Source of the DNA: DASXHZ01 sp036488085
GTDB taxonomy: Bacteria > Acidobacteriota > Thermoanaerobaculia > Gp7-AA8
Reading direction: 5' to 3'
Assembly: GCA_036488085.1 (NCBI GenBank)
Contig: DASXHZ010000060.1
Span: forward strand, 1 to 64,000
DNA: 64,000 bases
The notes beneath the pieces were generated by a model that did no database searches, was not told the DNA's origin, and worked only from the letters and a program-made list of their open reading frames with translations. The position numbers and the translations under genes were made by a program. This document shows, one piece after another, positions 17,390 through 25,550 of the stretch (position 1 is the stretch's first letter; each line of letters opens with the position of its first letter).

Positions 17390-18991
17390 TCAAGCCACCT
17401 TGTGCACCGCGTCGGCCGTCCCGGCGACCCACAGCAGATCGCCGGGCTTCACGTGCAGATCGCTCGTGAGACGGATGATCAACTCGCCGTCGCGCTCGAG
17501 AGCGAGCGCGGAACAGCCATGCGTTCGCAGCGGCAGATCATGAATGGAGAGCCCGCTCCAGCGCGAAGCGGCGATTCGTTCGACGCGGCGATGCTCCTCG
17601 CGCGGCCGTGTGGCGCGGCCGAGGAGGCGCGAGGAGAGCATCTCGCCGGAGATGTCGGAGATCGAGAGCGCGAAGTCGGCGCCGGCGCGATGGATGTTCG
17701 CGACGTTCCGCGCGTGATTCACGCGTGCGATCACCGGGATGTCGGGCGCGGTGTCGCGTGCGATGACTGTCGCGAAGAGCGTCGCGTCATCGCTGTCGAG
17801 CGCGAGCACGATCCCGCGCGACTCGTTGATGCCGGCGCGCGCAAGCACCGAGGAGTCGAGCACGTCGCCGACCACGTCGACATCCGCCGCCTGTCGCCGC
17901 TCAATGACGCGCACTTCTTCCCCCGCATCGCGAAGAACCTCGTGTACCTTGCGCCCGACTTCACCGAAGCCCGCGATGAGGAACGGCCCGCTTTGGCGCA
18001 GAAGCGGGCCGCCGATGACCGCGAGGGCGCGCGCGATGCTCTCGGCGTCGCCGACCACCTCGAGCACTCCATTCGGCTCGATGCGCATGTCGGCGGTGCA
18101 GCGTGTGTCGAGCCGGCTCCCGCACCATTGACCGACGACGACCGCGCCGCTCTTCGCGCCAACCTCCGCGTCGCGCAGCGTCTTCCCCGCGGCCGGACTG
18201 TTCGCCGGGACGCGGATCTCGCGGCGCTGCAGCGACGGCAGCGCCTCGATCCCGGGCAATCGCGGACTGAGCGCGTCACTCGCGTGCGCCGCGAGTGCGG
18301 CGGCGATGATGTGCCGCGGCGTATAGCTCGCGGTCGCGCCGGCGAGCTCGATCGGCTTCCGATGCGTCGGGTCTTCGACGAACGCGAAGACCTCGCCGCG
18401 GAAGCCCATCTGCCGCGCGCGCAGGATCACGCCGGCGTTCTCCTCGTCGCGGCCGTTCGCGACGAGCGCGCGCGCCGCCGTGACTCTGCAAGCATCGAGG
18501 ATGTCGTCGTCGCTGCGGCTGAAGACGACCGGCTGTCCGCGTTCCATCGCGTTCCGCGCCTGCTCCTCGTCGGTCTCGGCGACGAGCGTCGGCACGTCGC
18601 GGTCGCGCAGTCGCTGCAGCAGCATCTCGACCGCCGGACCGTAGCGGTACACGATGACGTGCTCCGCGAGCTTCGCGTCGGCCGCGCGCGGAAGCCGCTC
18701 CTCGAATCGTTCGGCAAAGTACGGCAGCACGAAGAGCGCGATGATCAGCGGCGCTGCAACCATCCCTGAAAACTGCACCAGCATCACGAGCCCGATCATG
18801 AACGGATGCGACCACGTCGTGTCGCGGCCGTAGCCGGTGGTCGTGAACGTGTCCGCCGCCCACTCGAGCGCCTGCAGGAGCGTCCGCGGCTTCCGTTCGA
18901 AGTGCGCCATCCCGAACTGGTACGCGAGGGAGATGAGGATGAGGTACACCACCACACTCGCGAGAAGCACGCCGAGGCGCCGGGACCGCAT
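17390..18991 (-). CDS. Potassium channel with RCK/TrkA domains
   Basis: A 533-residue protein. Two TM helices (about 8-26 and 58-82) flank a pore loop reading DTFTTTGYGRDT, a K+-selectivity filter of the TTGYG type. Two cytoplasmic RCK/TrkA-N-like regulatory units follow (starting at about 100 and 320), the second with a clear Rossmann motif IAGFGEVG, then a TrkA-C-like end (ERDGELIIRLTSDLHVKPGD). The start at 18991 puts the first TM helix at the N-terminus; the longer in-frame ATG at 19111 would run into the divergent gene at 19017. It is probably ligand- or NAD-gated. Confidence 0.87.
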   Translation of the reverse strand: MRSRRLGVLLASVVVYLILISLAYQFGMAHFERKPRTLLQALEWAADTFTTTGYGRDTTWSHPFMIGLVMLVQFSGMVAAPLIIALFVLPYFAERFEERLPRAADAKLAEHVIVYRYGPAVEMLLQRLRDRDVPTLVAETDEEQARNAMERGQPVVFSRSDDDILDACRVTAARALVANGRDEENAGVILRARQMGFRGEVFAFVEDPTHRKPIELAGATASYTPRHIIAAALAAHASDALSPRLPGIEALPSLQRREIRVPANSPAAGKTLRDAEVGAKSGAVVVGQWCGSRLDTRCTADMRIEPNGVLEVVGDAESIARALAVIGGPLLRQSGPFLIAGFGEVGRKVHEVLRDAGEEVRVIERRQAADVDVVGDVLDSSVLARAGINESRGIVLALDSDDATLFATVIARDTAPDIPVIARVNHARNVANIHRAGADFALSISDISGEMLSSRLLGRATRPREEHRRVERIAASRWSGLSIHDLPLRTHGCSALALERDGELIIRLTSDLHVKPGDLLWVAGTADAVHKVA

Positions 18992-19016
18992 CGGTCGATT
19001 GTAGACTCGTGGCGCC

Positions 19017-19796
19017 GTGGTCACGCTCCTCTGCACCGTGCGCGAATGCCGTGCGCCGCTCACGCGTGAGACGGCTCGCGTCGTGTGCGAGCGCGGCCAC
19101 TCGTTCGACATCGCGCGGAGCGGCTACATCAACCTGCTGCAGCCGCAGGACCGCCGCGCGAGGAATCCGGGCGACTCGGCGGACGTCGTCGCCGCACGGC
19201 GCCGCTTCCTGGAGCACTACGCCGTCCCGCTCGACCTCTCGCATGTCTCCGCTCCCACCGCCCTGCTGGATGCCGGCTGCGGCGAAGGCCACTACCTCGG
19301 CGTGGTGAGAGCGCAGTTCGGCTGTGAGGCGCACGGCGTCGATATCTCCGTTCCCGCGATCGACGCCGCGGCACGCGCTCATCGCGACTGCGCGTTCGTC
19401 GTCGCCAACGCCGACCGCTTTCTCCCCTACGCCGACGGCTCGTTCGACCTCGTGATGTCGATCAACGCCCGCCTGAACCCCTGCGAGTTCCGCCGCGTCC
19501 TCCGCGACGGCGGCACCCTGCTCGTCTCCATCCTCGCCGCCGACGACCTCCGCGAGCTCCGCGGCGGCCCCGAGCAGGACCATGTCGAGCGAACGATCTC
19601 GCTCTTCGCGTCGCAGTTCACCCTCGTCGGCCACGACACCGTCCGCCGCACCGTTCACCTCGACCGCGGAGGCATCCGCGACGCGCTGTTGTCGTCGTAC
19701 CGCGGGATCCGGGACGTTCCCGACGAGGAGCGCGACGTGACGCTGTCACGCGACGTGCTGACTTTCGTCGCCATCCGCTCGGACTCGGATTATTGA
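19017..19796 (+). CDS. rlmA: RlmA-like rRNA guanine-N1 methyltransferase
   Basis: A 259-residue SAM methyltransferase resembling RlmA, which methylates G745 (or G748) of 23S rRNA. The N-terminal zinc site has C6 and C11 followed by C24 and H28 (VCERGHSFD). Then come the family block GYINLLQPQDRRARNPGDS and SAM motif I LLDAGCGEGHYLG (about 83-95). The start is GTG at 19017, 25 bases from the divergent channel gene. The protein is near the usual family length of about 270. The exact target nucleotide is an inference. Confidence 0.82.
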   Translation: MVTLLCTVRECRAPLTRETARVVCERGHSFDIARSGYINLLQPQDRRARNPGDSADVVAARRRFLEHYAVPLDLSHVSAPTALLDAGCGEGHYLGVVRAQFGCEAHGVDISVPAIDAAARAHRDCAFVVANADRFLPYADGSFDLVMSINARLNPCEFRRVLRDGGTLLVSILAADDLRELRGGPEQDHVERTISLFASQFTLVGHDTVRRTVHLDRGGIRDALLSSYRGIRDVPDEERDVTLSRDVLTFVAIRSDSDY

Positions 19797-19807
19797 GGAG
19801 CACCGCG

Positions 19808-19945
19808 TCTGTCATCCTGAGCCGGCGGAGCGAAGTGCAGGACGGCGAACGACCCCTTGCTGAAACGATCGGTACGTTCCAGCAACGGGTCCTTCGATGC
19901 GCTACGCGCCTTCGGCGCTCCGCCAGCTCCGGAGGATCGAGTGTC
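19808..19945. repeat. GTCATCCTGAG-type intergenic element
   Basis: This stretch after the methyltransferase starts with TCTGTCATCCTGAG and ends near GCTCCGGAGGATCGA. It contains an outer imperfect inverted repeat (GGCGGAGCGAAG against CTTCGGCGCTCCGCC) and an inner 11-bp stem TTGCTGAAACG/CGTTCCAGCAA with one mismatch. It looks like the non-coding palindromic units scattered in many bacterial genomes. The 13-mer TCTGTCATCCTGA recurs after another gene at 51703. Confidence 0.55.
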
Positions 19946-19990
19946 CCGCTTCTCTCTGCTCGTGAATAACCCGCTGCTAGATTCGGGCAA

Positions 19991-20146
19991 ATGGAAAAAG
20001 CTGCACAGCCAGACAGCCGCGCTTCTGAGAGCGTGCGGCGCGCAGTCGCCGGACTTCGCGAATTGCAGCGGCGGATCGCTAAGAGAACGAAGTCTGACCT
20101 ATCAGATCGCGAGGTTCGATCCGCGATCGAGCACAGCCGGTCTTAG
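19991..20146 (+). CDS. Small 51-aa protein, unknown
   Basis: A short open frame with ATG at 19991 and stop TAG at 20144-20146. The product is highly charged and helical-looking (for example RRAVAGLRELQRRIAKRTKS), with no membrane segment or known motif. It ends 22 bases before the MFS gene at 20168, so it could be the first gene of that transcript. The composition resembles a real small protein more than a random frame, but no ribosome site is convincing. Confidence 0.35.
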   Translation: MEKAAQPDSRASESVRRAVAGLRELQRRIAKRTKSDLSDREVRSAIEHSRS

Positions 20147-20167
20147 CAATCAACATATCCTTCCCCG

Positions 20168-21337
20168 GTGCGCACCGACATCGCGCTTCTCTTCGCCACG
20201 CGGGCGATGCGGATGTTCGCGTATGGCGCGGTGTCGGTGGTGCTCGTGCTGTACCTCGCAGGGCTCGGGATCCCGGCGCAGCGCATTGGGCTGCTGCTGA
20301 CGCTAACGCTGATCGGCGACGTGATCGTGTCGCTGTTTCTCACGACGCGTGCGGATCGGCTGGGGCGTCGGCGGACGCTGATCGCCGGCGCGATCCTCAT
20401 GGCGGCAGCGGCGGCCGTGTTTGCGGTGACGCATGATTTCTGGCTGCTGCTCATAGCCGCCACAATCGGCGTGATCAGCCCGAGCGGGAACGAAGTCGGA
20501 CCGTTTCTCGCGGTCGAACAGGTCGCGCTCGCCGATGTGGCGCCGAACCGCGACCGCACGCACCTTTACGCCTGGTACAACCTCAGCGGGTCGTTCGCGA
20601 CCGCCATGGGGGCGCTGGCGGCGGGCGCGATCACCGAGCGCCTCAGTTACCAGATCGTCATCCTCGGCTACGGCGCGATCGGCGTCCTCATGGCGGTCGT
20701 CTTCACGCGCCTCTCATCTGCCGTCGACGCGCAGCACCACGACACCGCGGGCTTCCTCAGCGTGGAGAAATCGCGCGCCGTCGTGGCGAAACTCTCCGGG
20801 CTATTCGCCATCGACTCGTTCGCCGGCGGCCTGGTCGTGCAGTCGATCCTGGCGTGGTGGTTCTACCGGCGCTTCGGCCTGACTCCCGCGTCCCTCGGCG
20901 CGATCTTCTTCGGTGCCAACGTGCTCGCCGGCGTCAGCGCGCTCGCCGCGTCATCACTGGCGCGCCGCTTCGGCCTGCTGAACACGATGGTGTACACCCA
21001 TCTCCCGTCGAACATCCTGCTGATCCTCGTGCCGTTCATGCCGAACCTCGGCCTCGCGATCACCGTGCTGCTACTGCGCTTCTCCATCTCGCAGATGGAC
21101 GTACCGACGCGGCAGTCGTACGTCATGGCCGTCGTCGATCCGGCCGAACGGACGGCTGCCGCCGGGATCACCGGCGTCGCACGAACGACCGGCGCAGCTC
21201 TCGCGCCGATCCTCGCGGTTCCGTTAGTCGGCAGCGCGCACGACTGGGTGCCCTTCGTTGCAGCGGGCGGCCTCAAGGTCGTCTACGACCTACTTCTGCT
21301 GCGCAGCTTCCGGCATCTCTCCCCGCCGAATCAGTGA
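20168..21337 (+). CDS. Major facilitator superfamily transporter
   Basis: A 389-residue 12-TM MFS permease. The loop after TM2 reads TTRADRLGRRRTL, matching MFS motif A (GxxxDRxGRR), and small-residue-rich helices run throughout. NEVGPFLAVEQVAL and RQSYVMAVVDPAERT are conserved in a group of uncharacterised exporters. The substrate is unknown. The start is GTG at 20168, 21 bases after a small open frame. It converges on msrA with a 7-base gap. Confidence 0.87.
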   Translation: MRTDIALLFATRAMRMFAYGAVSVVLVLYLAGLGIPAQRIGLLLTLTLIGDVIVSLFLTTRADRLGRRRTLIAGAILMAAAAAVFAVTHDFWLLLIAATIGVISPSGNEVGPFLAVEQVALADVAPNRDRTHLYAWYNLSGSFATAMGALAAGAITERLSYQIVILGYGAIGVLMAVVFTRLSSAVDAQHHDTAGFLSVEKSRAVVAKLSGLFAIDSFAGGLVVQSILAWWFYRRFGLTPASLGAIFFGANVLAGVSALAASSLARRFGLLNTMVYTHLPSNILLILVPFMPNLGLAITVLLLRFSISQMDVPTRQSYVMAVVDPAERTAAAGITGVARTTGAALAPILAVPLVGSAHDWVPFVAAGGLKVVYDLLLLRSFRHLSPPNQ

Positions 21338-21344
21338 CAACGAC

Positions 21345-21824
21345 TCACGGCCTCACGTAGTGACAGTTGTATCCCCACGGAATCCGCTGCAGGTAATCCT
21401 GGTGGTAATCCTCGGCGATCCAGAACTGGGATGCGGGGACGATCTGGGTGACGATCGGGCGCGGCCACTTCGCCTGTGCGCGCACCTTCGCCTGCTCCGC
21501 GGCTTCGCGCTGTTTTTCGTCGTGATAGAAGATCACCGACCGGTACTGCGTACCGCGATCGTTTCCCTGCTGGTTGATCGTGGTCGGATCGTGCAGGCGG
21601 AAGAAGTGGTCGAGGATCTGGTCGTAGCTGATCGTCGCCGGATCGAACTCGATCTCGAGCGACTCGGCGTGGCCAGTACGGCCGGTCTTCACGTCCTCGT
21701 ACTTCGGATGCTCGGTCGTACCGCCGGTGTATCCGACTTCCGTATTGACCACGCCAGGCAGCTTGCGGATCAGCTCTTCGACTCCCCAGAAGCAGCCGCC
21801 CGCCAGTGTCGCCGTCTCCGTCAT
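21345..21824 (-). CDS. msrA: Peptide-methionine (S)-S-oxide reductase
   Basis: A 159-residue MsrA that repairs methionine S-sulfoxide in proteins. The catalytic GCFWG motif is at residues 10-14, followed by GYTGG and HAESLEIEFDP. FWIAEDYHQDYL holds the substrate-binding acidic/aromatic residues, and a cysteine near the C-terminus (YNCHYV) may recycle the enzyme. It has no signal peptide, so it should be cytoplasmic, while its partner MsrB appears exported. Its ATG overlaps the msrB stop by four bases. Confidence 0.95.
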   Translation of the reverse strand: MTETATLAGGCFWGVEELIRKLPGVVNTEVGYTGGTTEHPKYEDVKTGRTGHAESLEIEFDPATISYDQILDHFFRLHDPTTINQQGNDRGTQYRSVIFYHDEKQREAAEQAKVRAQAKWPRPIVTQIVPASQFWIAEDYHQDYLQRIPWGYNCHYVRP

Positions 21825-22399
21825 TTCTTGTCCTCGAACAGCTTCTTGTAGTCGCCGTAGCCCTCTTTCTCGAGGTTCTCCACCGGGATGAAACGCATGG
21901 ACGCGGAGTTCATGCAGTAGCGCAGTCCGGTCGGCGCCGGGCCGTCATCGAACACGTGGCCGAGGTGCGAGTCGGCGTGCTTGGAGCGGACCTCGGTACG
22001 GGCCATGAACATCTTCCGGTCACTGCGAGTGACGACGTTCGCCGGCTCCAGCGGACGCGTGAAGCTCGGCCAGCCGGTGCCGGACTCGAACTTGTCCTTC
22101 GACGAGAAAAGGACCTCGCCGCTGACGACGTCGACGTAGATGCCGTCCTTGTGGTTGTCCCAATACTCGTTGTGGAAGGGCTGCTCGGTGCCTTCGTTCT
22201 GGGTGACGTTGTACTGCAGCGGGGTGAGCTCTTTCTTCAGCTCGGCATCGGCCGGCTTGTGGTAGTTCGACATCGATTTCCCTCCATGGATCGCCGGCTG
22301 CAGCGCCGGCGCGCTCTTGGTTGCGGCTTTCGGCGAGTTGGCGATGACGAGCAGCGCCACGACGACGGCGAGAGCGGCTATGAGGAACGGGCGTTTCAT
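21821..22399 (-). CDS. msrB: Exported methionine (R)-S-oxide reductase
   Basis: About 192 residues from the ATG at 22399, which follows AGGAGT at the right distance; an in-frame start at 22423 would add eight residues. An N-terminal hydrophobic signal or anchor (RPFLIAALAVVVALLVIA) sends it to the periplasm. The MsrB core shows SGTGWPSF, HLGHVFDDGPAPTGLRYC and NSASMRF. The catalytic Cys (RYCMNS) is present, but the usual upstream resolving Cys of SGCGWPSF is Thr, and both zinc CxxC pairs are absent. It is therefore a zinc-free, single-Cys type. It forms an operon with msrA. Confidence 0.93.
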   Translation of the reverse strand: MKRPFLIAALAVVVALLVIANSPKAATKSAPALQPAIHGGKSMSNYHKPADAELKKELTPLQYNVTQNEGTEQPFHNEYWDNHKDGIYVDVVSGEVLFSSKDKFESGTGWPSFTRPLEPANVVTRSDRKMFMARTEVRSKHADSHLGHVFDDGPAPTGLRYCMNSASMRFIPVENLEKEGYGDYKKLFEDKK

Positions 22400-22516
22400 T
22401 TGGGACTCCTTCTGGTTTGACAACGATGCTACGCAACGGCGGATTTCGTGGATGTTCGCACAGCGCGACCTTTGCCCTTTCGTGACGGTGTGAGGGGTCG
22501 CCCATTAGCAGGCCCA

Positions 22517-22537
22517 GGGCCGGCTGAGAGCCGGCCC
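22517..22537. repeat. GC-rich hairpin after the reductase gene
   Basis: Arms GGGCCGGCT and AGCCGGCCC pair perfectly around GAG. It lies between msrB and the end of the reductase gene at 22554, both on the minus strand, and could end transcription from 23597. It has the same GGCT-nnn-AGCC core as the paired hairpins at 36691-36750. Confidence 0.55.
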
Positions 22538-22553
22538 CACACACAAATCAAGC

Positions 22554-23597
22554 TCATGACATGCCTGAGGCGCTCACCTCCGGGTGCGCGCGAACGAACT
22601 CGACCAGACGCGGCAGGTACTCGCGGAAGCGCGGAACGCGGATGCCGAGCGGGCCGAGGTCGCGGGTGGCGTTCGTGGCGTCGTAGCGCGTCGGCTGCGC
22701 GAAGTAGTCGACGGCGGCGGAGGGAATCCGCATCAGGCGATAGACGCCGGGCACGTAGTCGAGCGCGCCTTTCGCCATCCACTTCGCCAGCGGGATGCGG
22801 ACGATCGTGTGGCCGGTCGCGGAGGCGACTGCCGCAATCGTCTCGTCGATGGTCATCGGATCGGGATCGGCGAGGTGGTACGTCTTGCCGATCGACGAGG
22901 CGGAACCGCTGAGCGCCTCGATCGCATCGATGATGAAGTCGCGGGGGACGACGTTGAACGTGTAGCGCTTCGCGCCGCCGAGGACTGGGAGAAAGGCGAT
23001 GCGCGGCTGCCGCAGGATCCACTGCATGACGAAATACGGCCCGTCGTACTTTTGCGTGGCGCCGCTCTGCGAGTCGCCGACGACGACCGAGGGGCGGTAG
23101 ATCGTCGCGCGCAATCCCTCTTTCATCGCGTGGCGCACCTCGACCTCGGCGAGGTACTTCGTCTCCTCGTAATAGTTGTTGAACGTCTGCCCCTTCTCGA
23201 GGTCGTCCTCCGTGAACGTGCCGGGATAGCGCCCGCTCACGTAACAGGTGCTGATGTAGTGAAGCCGCTGCAGGCCCGGAAGCGACTTCGCGAACTCGAG
23301 GACGTGCTTCGTCCCTTCGACGTTCACGCGCACTCCGGCCTCGCGCCTCACCGAGAGGTCGTAAATCGCGGCGAGGTGGTAGATCTGGACGATGTCGTCG
23401 CGATCGATCCGAATCGGTGCCGTGATGTCGCCTTCGATCAGTTCGACGCGGTCACCGAGCGACGCCGCCCGCTCGCGCGCCAGCGGCATGAACTTCGGCT
23501 GCACGAGACAGATCGCGCGAGCCTCGGGATCGCGGCGGAGGATCCGCGGCAGCAGCTCCGACCCGAGGAAGCCGGGGTAGCCTGTGAAGAAGATCAC
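22554..23597 (-). CDS. NAD-dependent epimerase/fatty acyl-CoA reductase-like SDR
   Basis: A 347-residue extended SDR. The Rossmann motif is FFTGYPGFLGSELL (residues 3-16, TGxxGxxG), and IYHLAAIYDLSV gives the second cofactor block. YISTCYVSG and NYYEETKYLAE give the Ser and YxxxK catalytic residues. The layout is close to the NAD-binding-4 (male-sterility/fatty acyl-CoA reductase and thioester reductase) group. The start is GTG 23597, which overlaps the stop of the 76-aa gene (GTGA). The longer in-frame extension up to 24617 is only repeat-derived sequence. Confidence 0.83.
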   Translation of the reverse strand: MIFFTGYPGFLGSELLPRILRRDPEARAICLVQPKFMPLARERAASLGDRVELIEGDITAPIRIDRDDIVQIYHLAAIYDLSVRREAGVRVNVEGTKHVLEFAKSLPGLQRLHYISTCYVSGRYPGTFTEDDLEKGQTFNNYYEETKYLAEVEVRHAMKEGLRATIYRPSVVVGDSQSGATQKYDGPYFVMQWILRQPRIAFLPVLGGAKRYTFNVVPRDFIIDAIEALSGSASSIGKTYHLADPDPMTIDETIAAVASATGHTIVRIPLAKWMAKGALDYVPGVYRLMRIPSAAVDYFAQPTRYDATNATRDLGPLGIRVPRFREYLPRLVEFVRAHPEVSASGMS

Positions 23598-23824
23598 TTC
23601 TTCGTCGACGACGCCGTCGCGATCAACCCGATCCCGGCGGCGATGGCGGCGACGCCCGCGACCAACATGGTCCGGTTCTTCGCCACGTTCTTGCGCGCCC
23701 GCTTGTCGATCTTGGTCACGGCCTTCTGAATCTGCGGCCGCTTGAGCAGCGCCTCGACGGCCCACACGGTCAACGGCGGCACGACCTGCTTGAGGATGTC
23801 TGCGGTCTGTGGTTTGTGTGCCAT
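23594..23824 (-). CDS. Small membrane protein, unknown
   Basis: A 76-residue protein with a basic N-terminal half (RPQIQKAVTKIDKRARKN) and one C-terminal TM helix (TMLVAGVAAIAAGIGLIATA). No family is recognised. Its stop overlaps the GTG of the reductase by four bases, so the two are co-translated, and it could anchor or partner the reductase at the membrane. Its start lies 30 bases from a 466-bp tandem-repeat array. Confidence 0.7.
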   Translation of the reverse strand: MAHKPQTADILKQVVPPLTVWAVEALLKRPQIQKAVTKIDKRARKNVAKNRTMLVAGVAAIAAGIGLIATASSTKK

Positions 23825-23854
23825 GGGAGCAATGTATCAGAGGGCGGACACATC

Positions 23855-24320
23855 GAGATGCAGCCTCCATCTCGCCGTCTGCACCCCGTATACGCCGAGA
23901 TGCAGCCTGCATTCCGCCGTCTGCACCCCGCATACGCCGAGATGCAGCCCGGACACCCGCCGTATGCAGCCTGCATCTCGCCGTCTGCACCCCGCATACG
24001 CCCAGATGCAGCCTGGACACCGGCCGTATGCGACCTGCATCCGGCCGTCTGCACCCCGCAGACGCCCAGATGCGGCCTGAATACCCGCCGTCTGCAGCCT
24101 GCATCCCGCCGTTTGCAGCCCGTAGACACCGAGATGCAGGCCCGCATCCCGCCGTCTGCAGCCGGCATCCCGCCGTTTGCACGGCGCAGACGCCGAGATG
24201 CATCCCGCATACGGAGGTGTGCGCACTGCAACTCGCCGTGTACGGGTCGCAGATCGCCAGCGACGGCCGGCATCTCCGCGTTTGCCGGCTGCAGATCGGC
24301 GTATCTGTCCCGCATTTCGC
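23855..24320. repeat. Nested 64-bp higher-order tandem repeat
   Basis: The whole 540-bp gap between divergent genes is filled by about 22 imperfect subunits of 20-23 bp ending in CGCC, built around ATGCAGCC-TGCAT dyads. Two 42-bp units (22+20) start at 23855 and 23897. Four exact-length 64-bp units (23+21+20) then start at 23939, 24003, 24067 and 24131, with a decaying tail to 24320. Since 64 is not a multiple of three, the frames rotate between copies, so the long open frames across it on both strands are artefacts. Confidence 0.85.
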
Positions 24321-24365
24321 GCAATTGCCGGCGCAGTAGCGCTCTTCAACGAATAAACTCGCCGG

Positions 24366-25538
24366 ATGCTGAGCATGCTCTTGGCCACCACGATCTCCAT
24401 CAAGGCAGCGCGCGTCATCGACGGCCGCGGCCACGTCACGCCGAACGCCGCCGTCGTCGTCGAGGGGGACAAAATCGTCCGCATCGACCCGCATCCGGCG
24501 CACGTCGACTACGACCTTGGCAACCGCACGCTCATGCCGGGCGGCGTCGACACGCACGTTCACATCCACTGGCACTTCGGTCCCGACGGCAAGTCGCATC
24601 CCGACAACAGCGATCACTCCGAGTCGCCCGAGGCGTATGCGCTGTATGCGTATGAGAACGCGTGGGCGACGCTGCAGGGCGGCATCACGACTGTGCAGTC
24701 GCTAGGCTCAGAGATCGACAAGACCGTCCGCGACGCGATCGCGCGCGGCGTCATTCCGGGACCGCGCATCCTCACGGCCTACGAGCCGATCGAGGACAAC
24801 AAACTCACTCCGGACCAGATGCGCGCCGCGGTCGACAAGCTCGCCGCTGACGGCGCCGACCTCGTGAAAGTCTTCGCGTCGGAGAGCATCCGTACCGGCG
24901 GCGGACCGACGATGTCACAAGAACAGATGAACGCGATCTGCGACGAGGCGAAGAAGCACAACCTCCGCGTCGTCGTACACGCGCACGGACCCGAGAGCGT
25001 CCGCCGCTCCGTCCTCGCCGGCGCTTCGTCGATCGAGCACGGTGTCCTGATCGGCCAGCCGGAGCTCGACCTGATGGCGGAGCACGGCACGTTCTTCGAT
25101 CCGCAGCTCGACCTCATCTTCCGCAACTACTTCGAGAACAAGTCGCGCTACCTCGGGACGCCGGGATACACCGAGGAAGGGTTCGCGGCGATGCATTCGG
25201 CGGGACCGAAGGTGCTGAACGTCTTCAAGATGGGACTGAAGACGCCGAAACTGAAGATCGTGTTCGGGACCGATGCCGTTGCTGGCGCGCACGGCCGCAA
25301 CTTCCAGGAGCTCGAATACCGCGTCCGCACCGGCGGACAGAACCCGATGGACGCGATCACCTCGGCCACCTCGCTTTCCGCCGAGTCGCTCCGCCTCGGC
25401 GACACCGTCGGCACGATCGCCCCCGGCTACGAAGCCGACCTGATCGCCGTCGACGGCAACCCGCTCACCGACATCGGCGCGCTGGAGCACGTCGCCTTTG
25501 TCATGCGCGGCGGCAAGGTATACAAGAACGTTCGGTGA
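24366..25538 (+). CDS. Amidohydrolase-family metal enzyme
   Basis: A 390-residue protein of the imidazolonepropionase/prolidase-like amidohydrolases. Metal ligands are visible in order: HVHIH (about 64-68), VKVF lysine (about 164), VVHAHG (about 201), SIEHG (about 222) and FGTDA aspartate (about 299). The C-terminal GTIAPGYEADLIAVDGNPL matches the family end. No clear signal peptide is seen, although the first residues are hydrophobic. The substrate is unknown; cyclic amides or dipeptides are typical. Twelve bases separate it from the downstream reductase. Confidence 0.87.
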   Translation: MLSMLLATTISIKAARVIDGRGHVTPNAAVVVEGDKIVRIDPHPAHVDYDLGNRTLMPGGVDTHVHIHWHFGPDGKSHPDNSDHSESPEAYALYAYENAWATLQGGITTVQSLGSEIDKTVRDAIARGVIPGPRILTAYEPIEDNKLTPDQMRAAVDKLAADGADLVKVFASESIRTGGGPTMSQEQMNAICDEAKKHNLRVVVHAHGPESVRRSVLAGASSIEHGVLIGQPELDLMAEHGTFFDPQLDLIFRNYFENKSRYLGTPGYTEEGFAAMHSAGPKVLNVFKMGLKTPKLKIVFGTDAVAGAHGRNFQELEYRVRTGGQNPMDAITSATSLSAESLRLGDTVGTIAPGYEADLIAVDGNPLTDIGALEHVAFVMRGGKVYKNVR

Positions 25539-25550
25539 AGTGAGGCAATC

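Noticed and set aside
23855..24320. Possible CRISPR array
   Set aside because: Subunits are 20-23 bp, contiguous and variable, with no constant repeat/unique spacer alternation and no cas genes nearby.
23742..24655. Several open frames over the tandem repeats on both strands, including a 687-codon minus frame from 24617
   Set aside because: They arise because the repeat units contain no stops; the 64-bp period rotates the frame and the products are Cys/Arg/Pro-rich repeats. Only the reductase part below 23597 is real.
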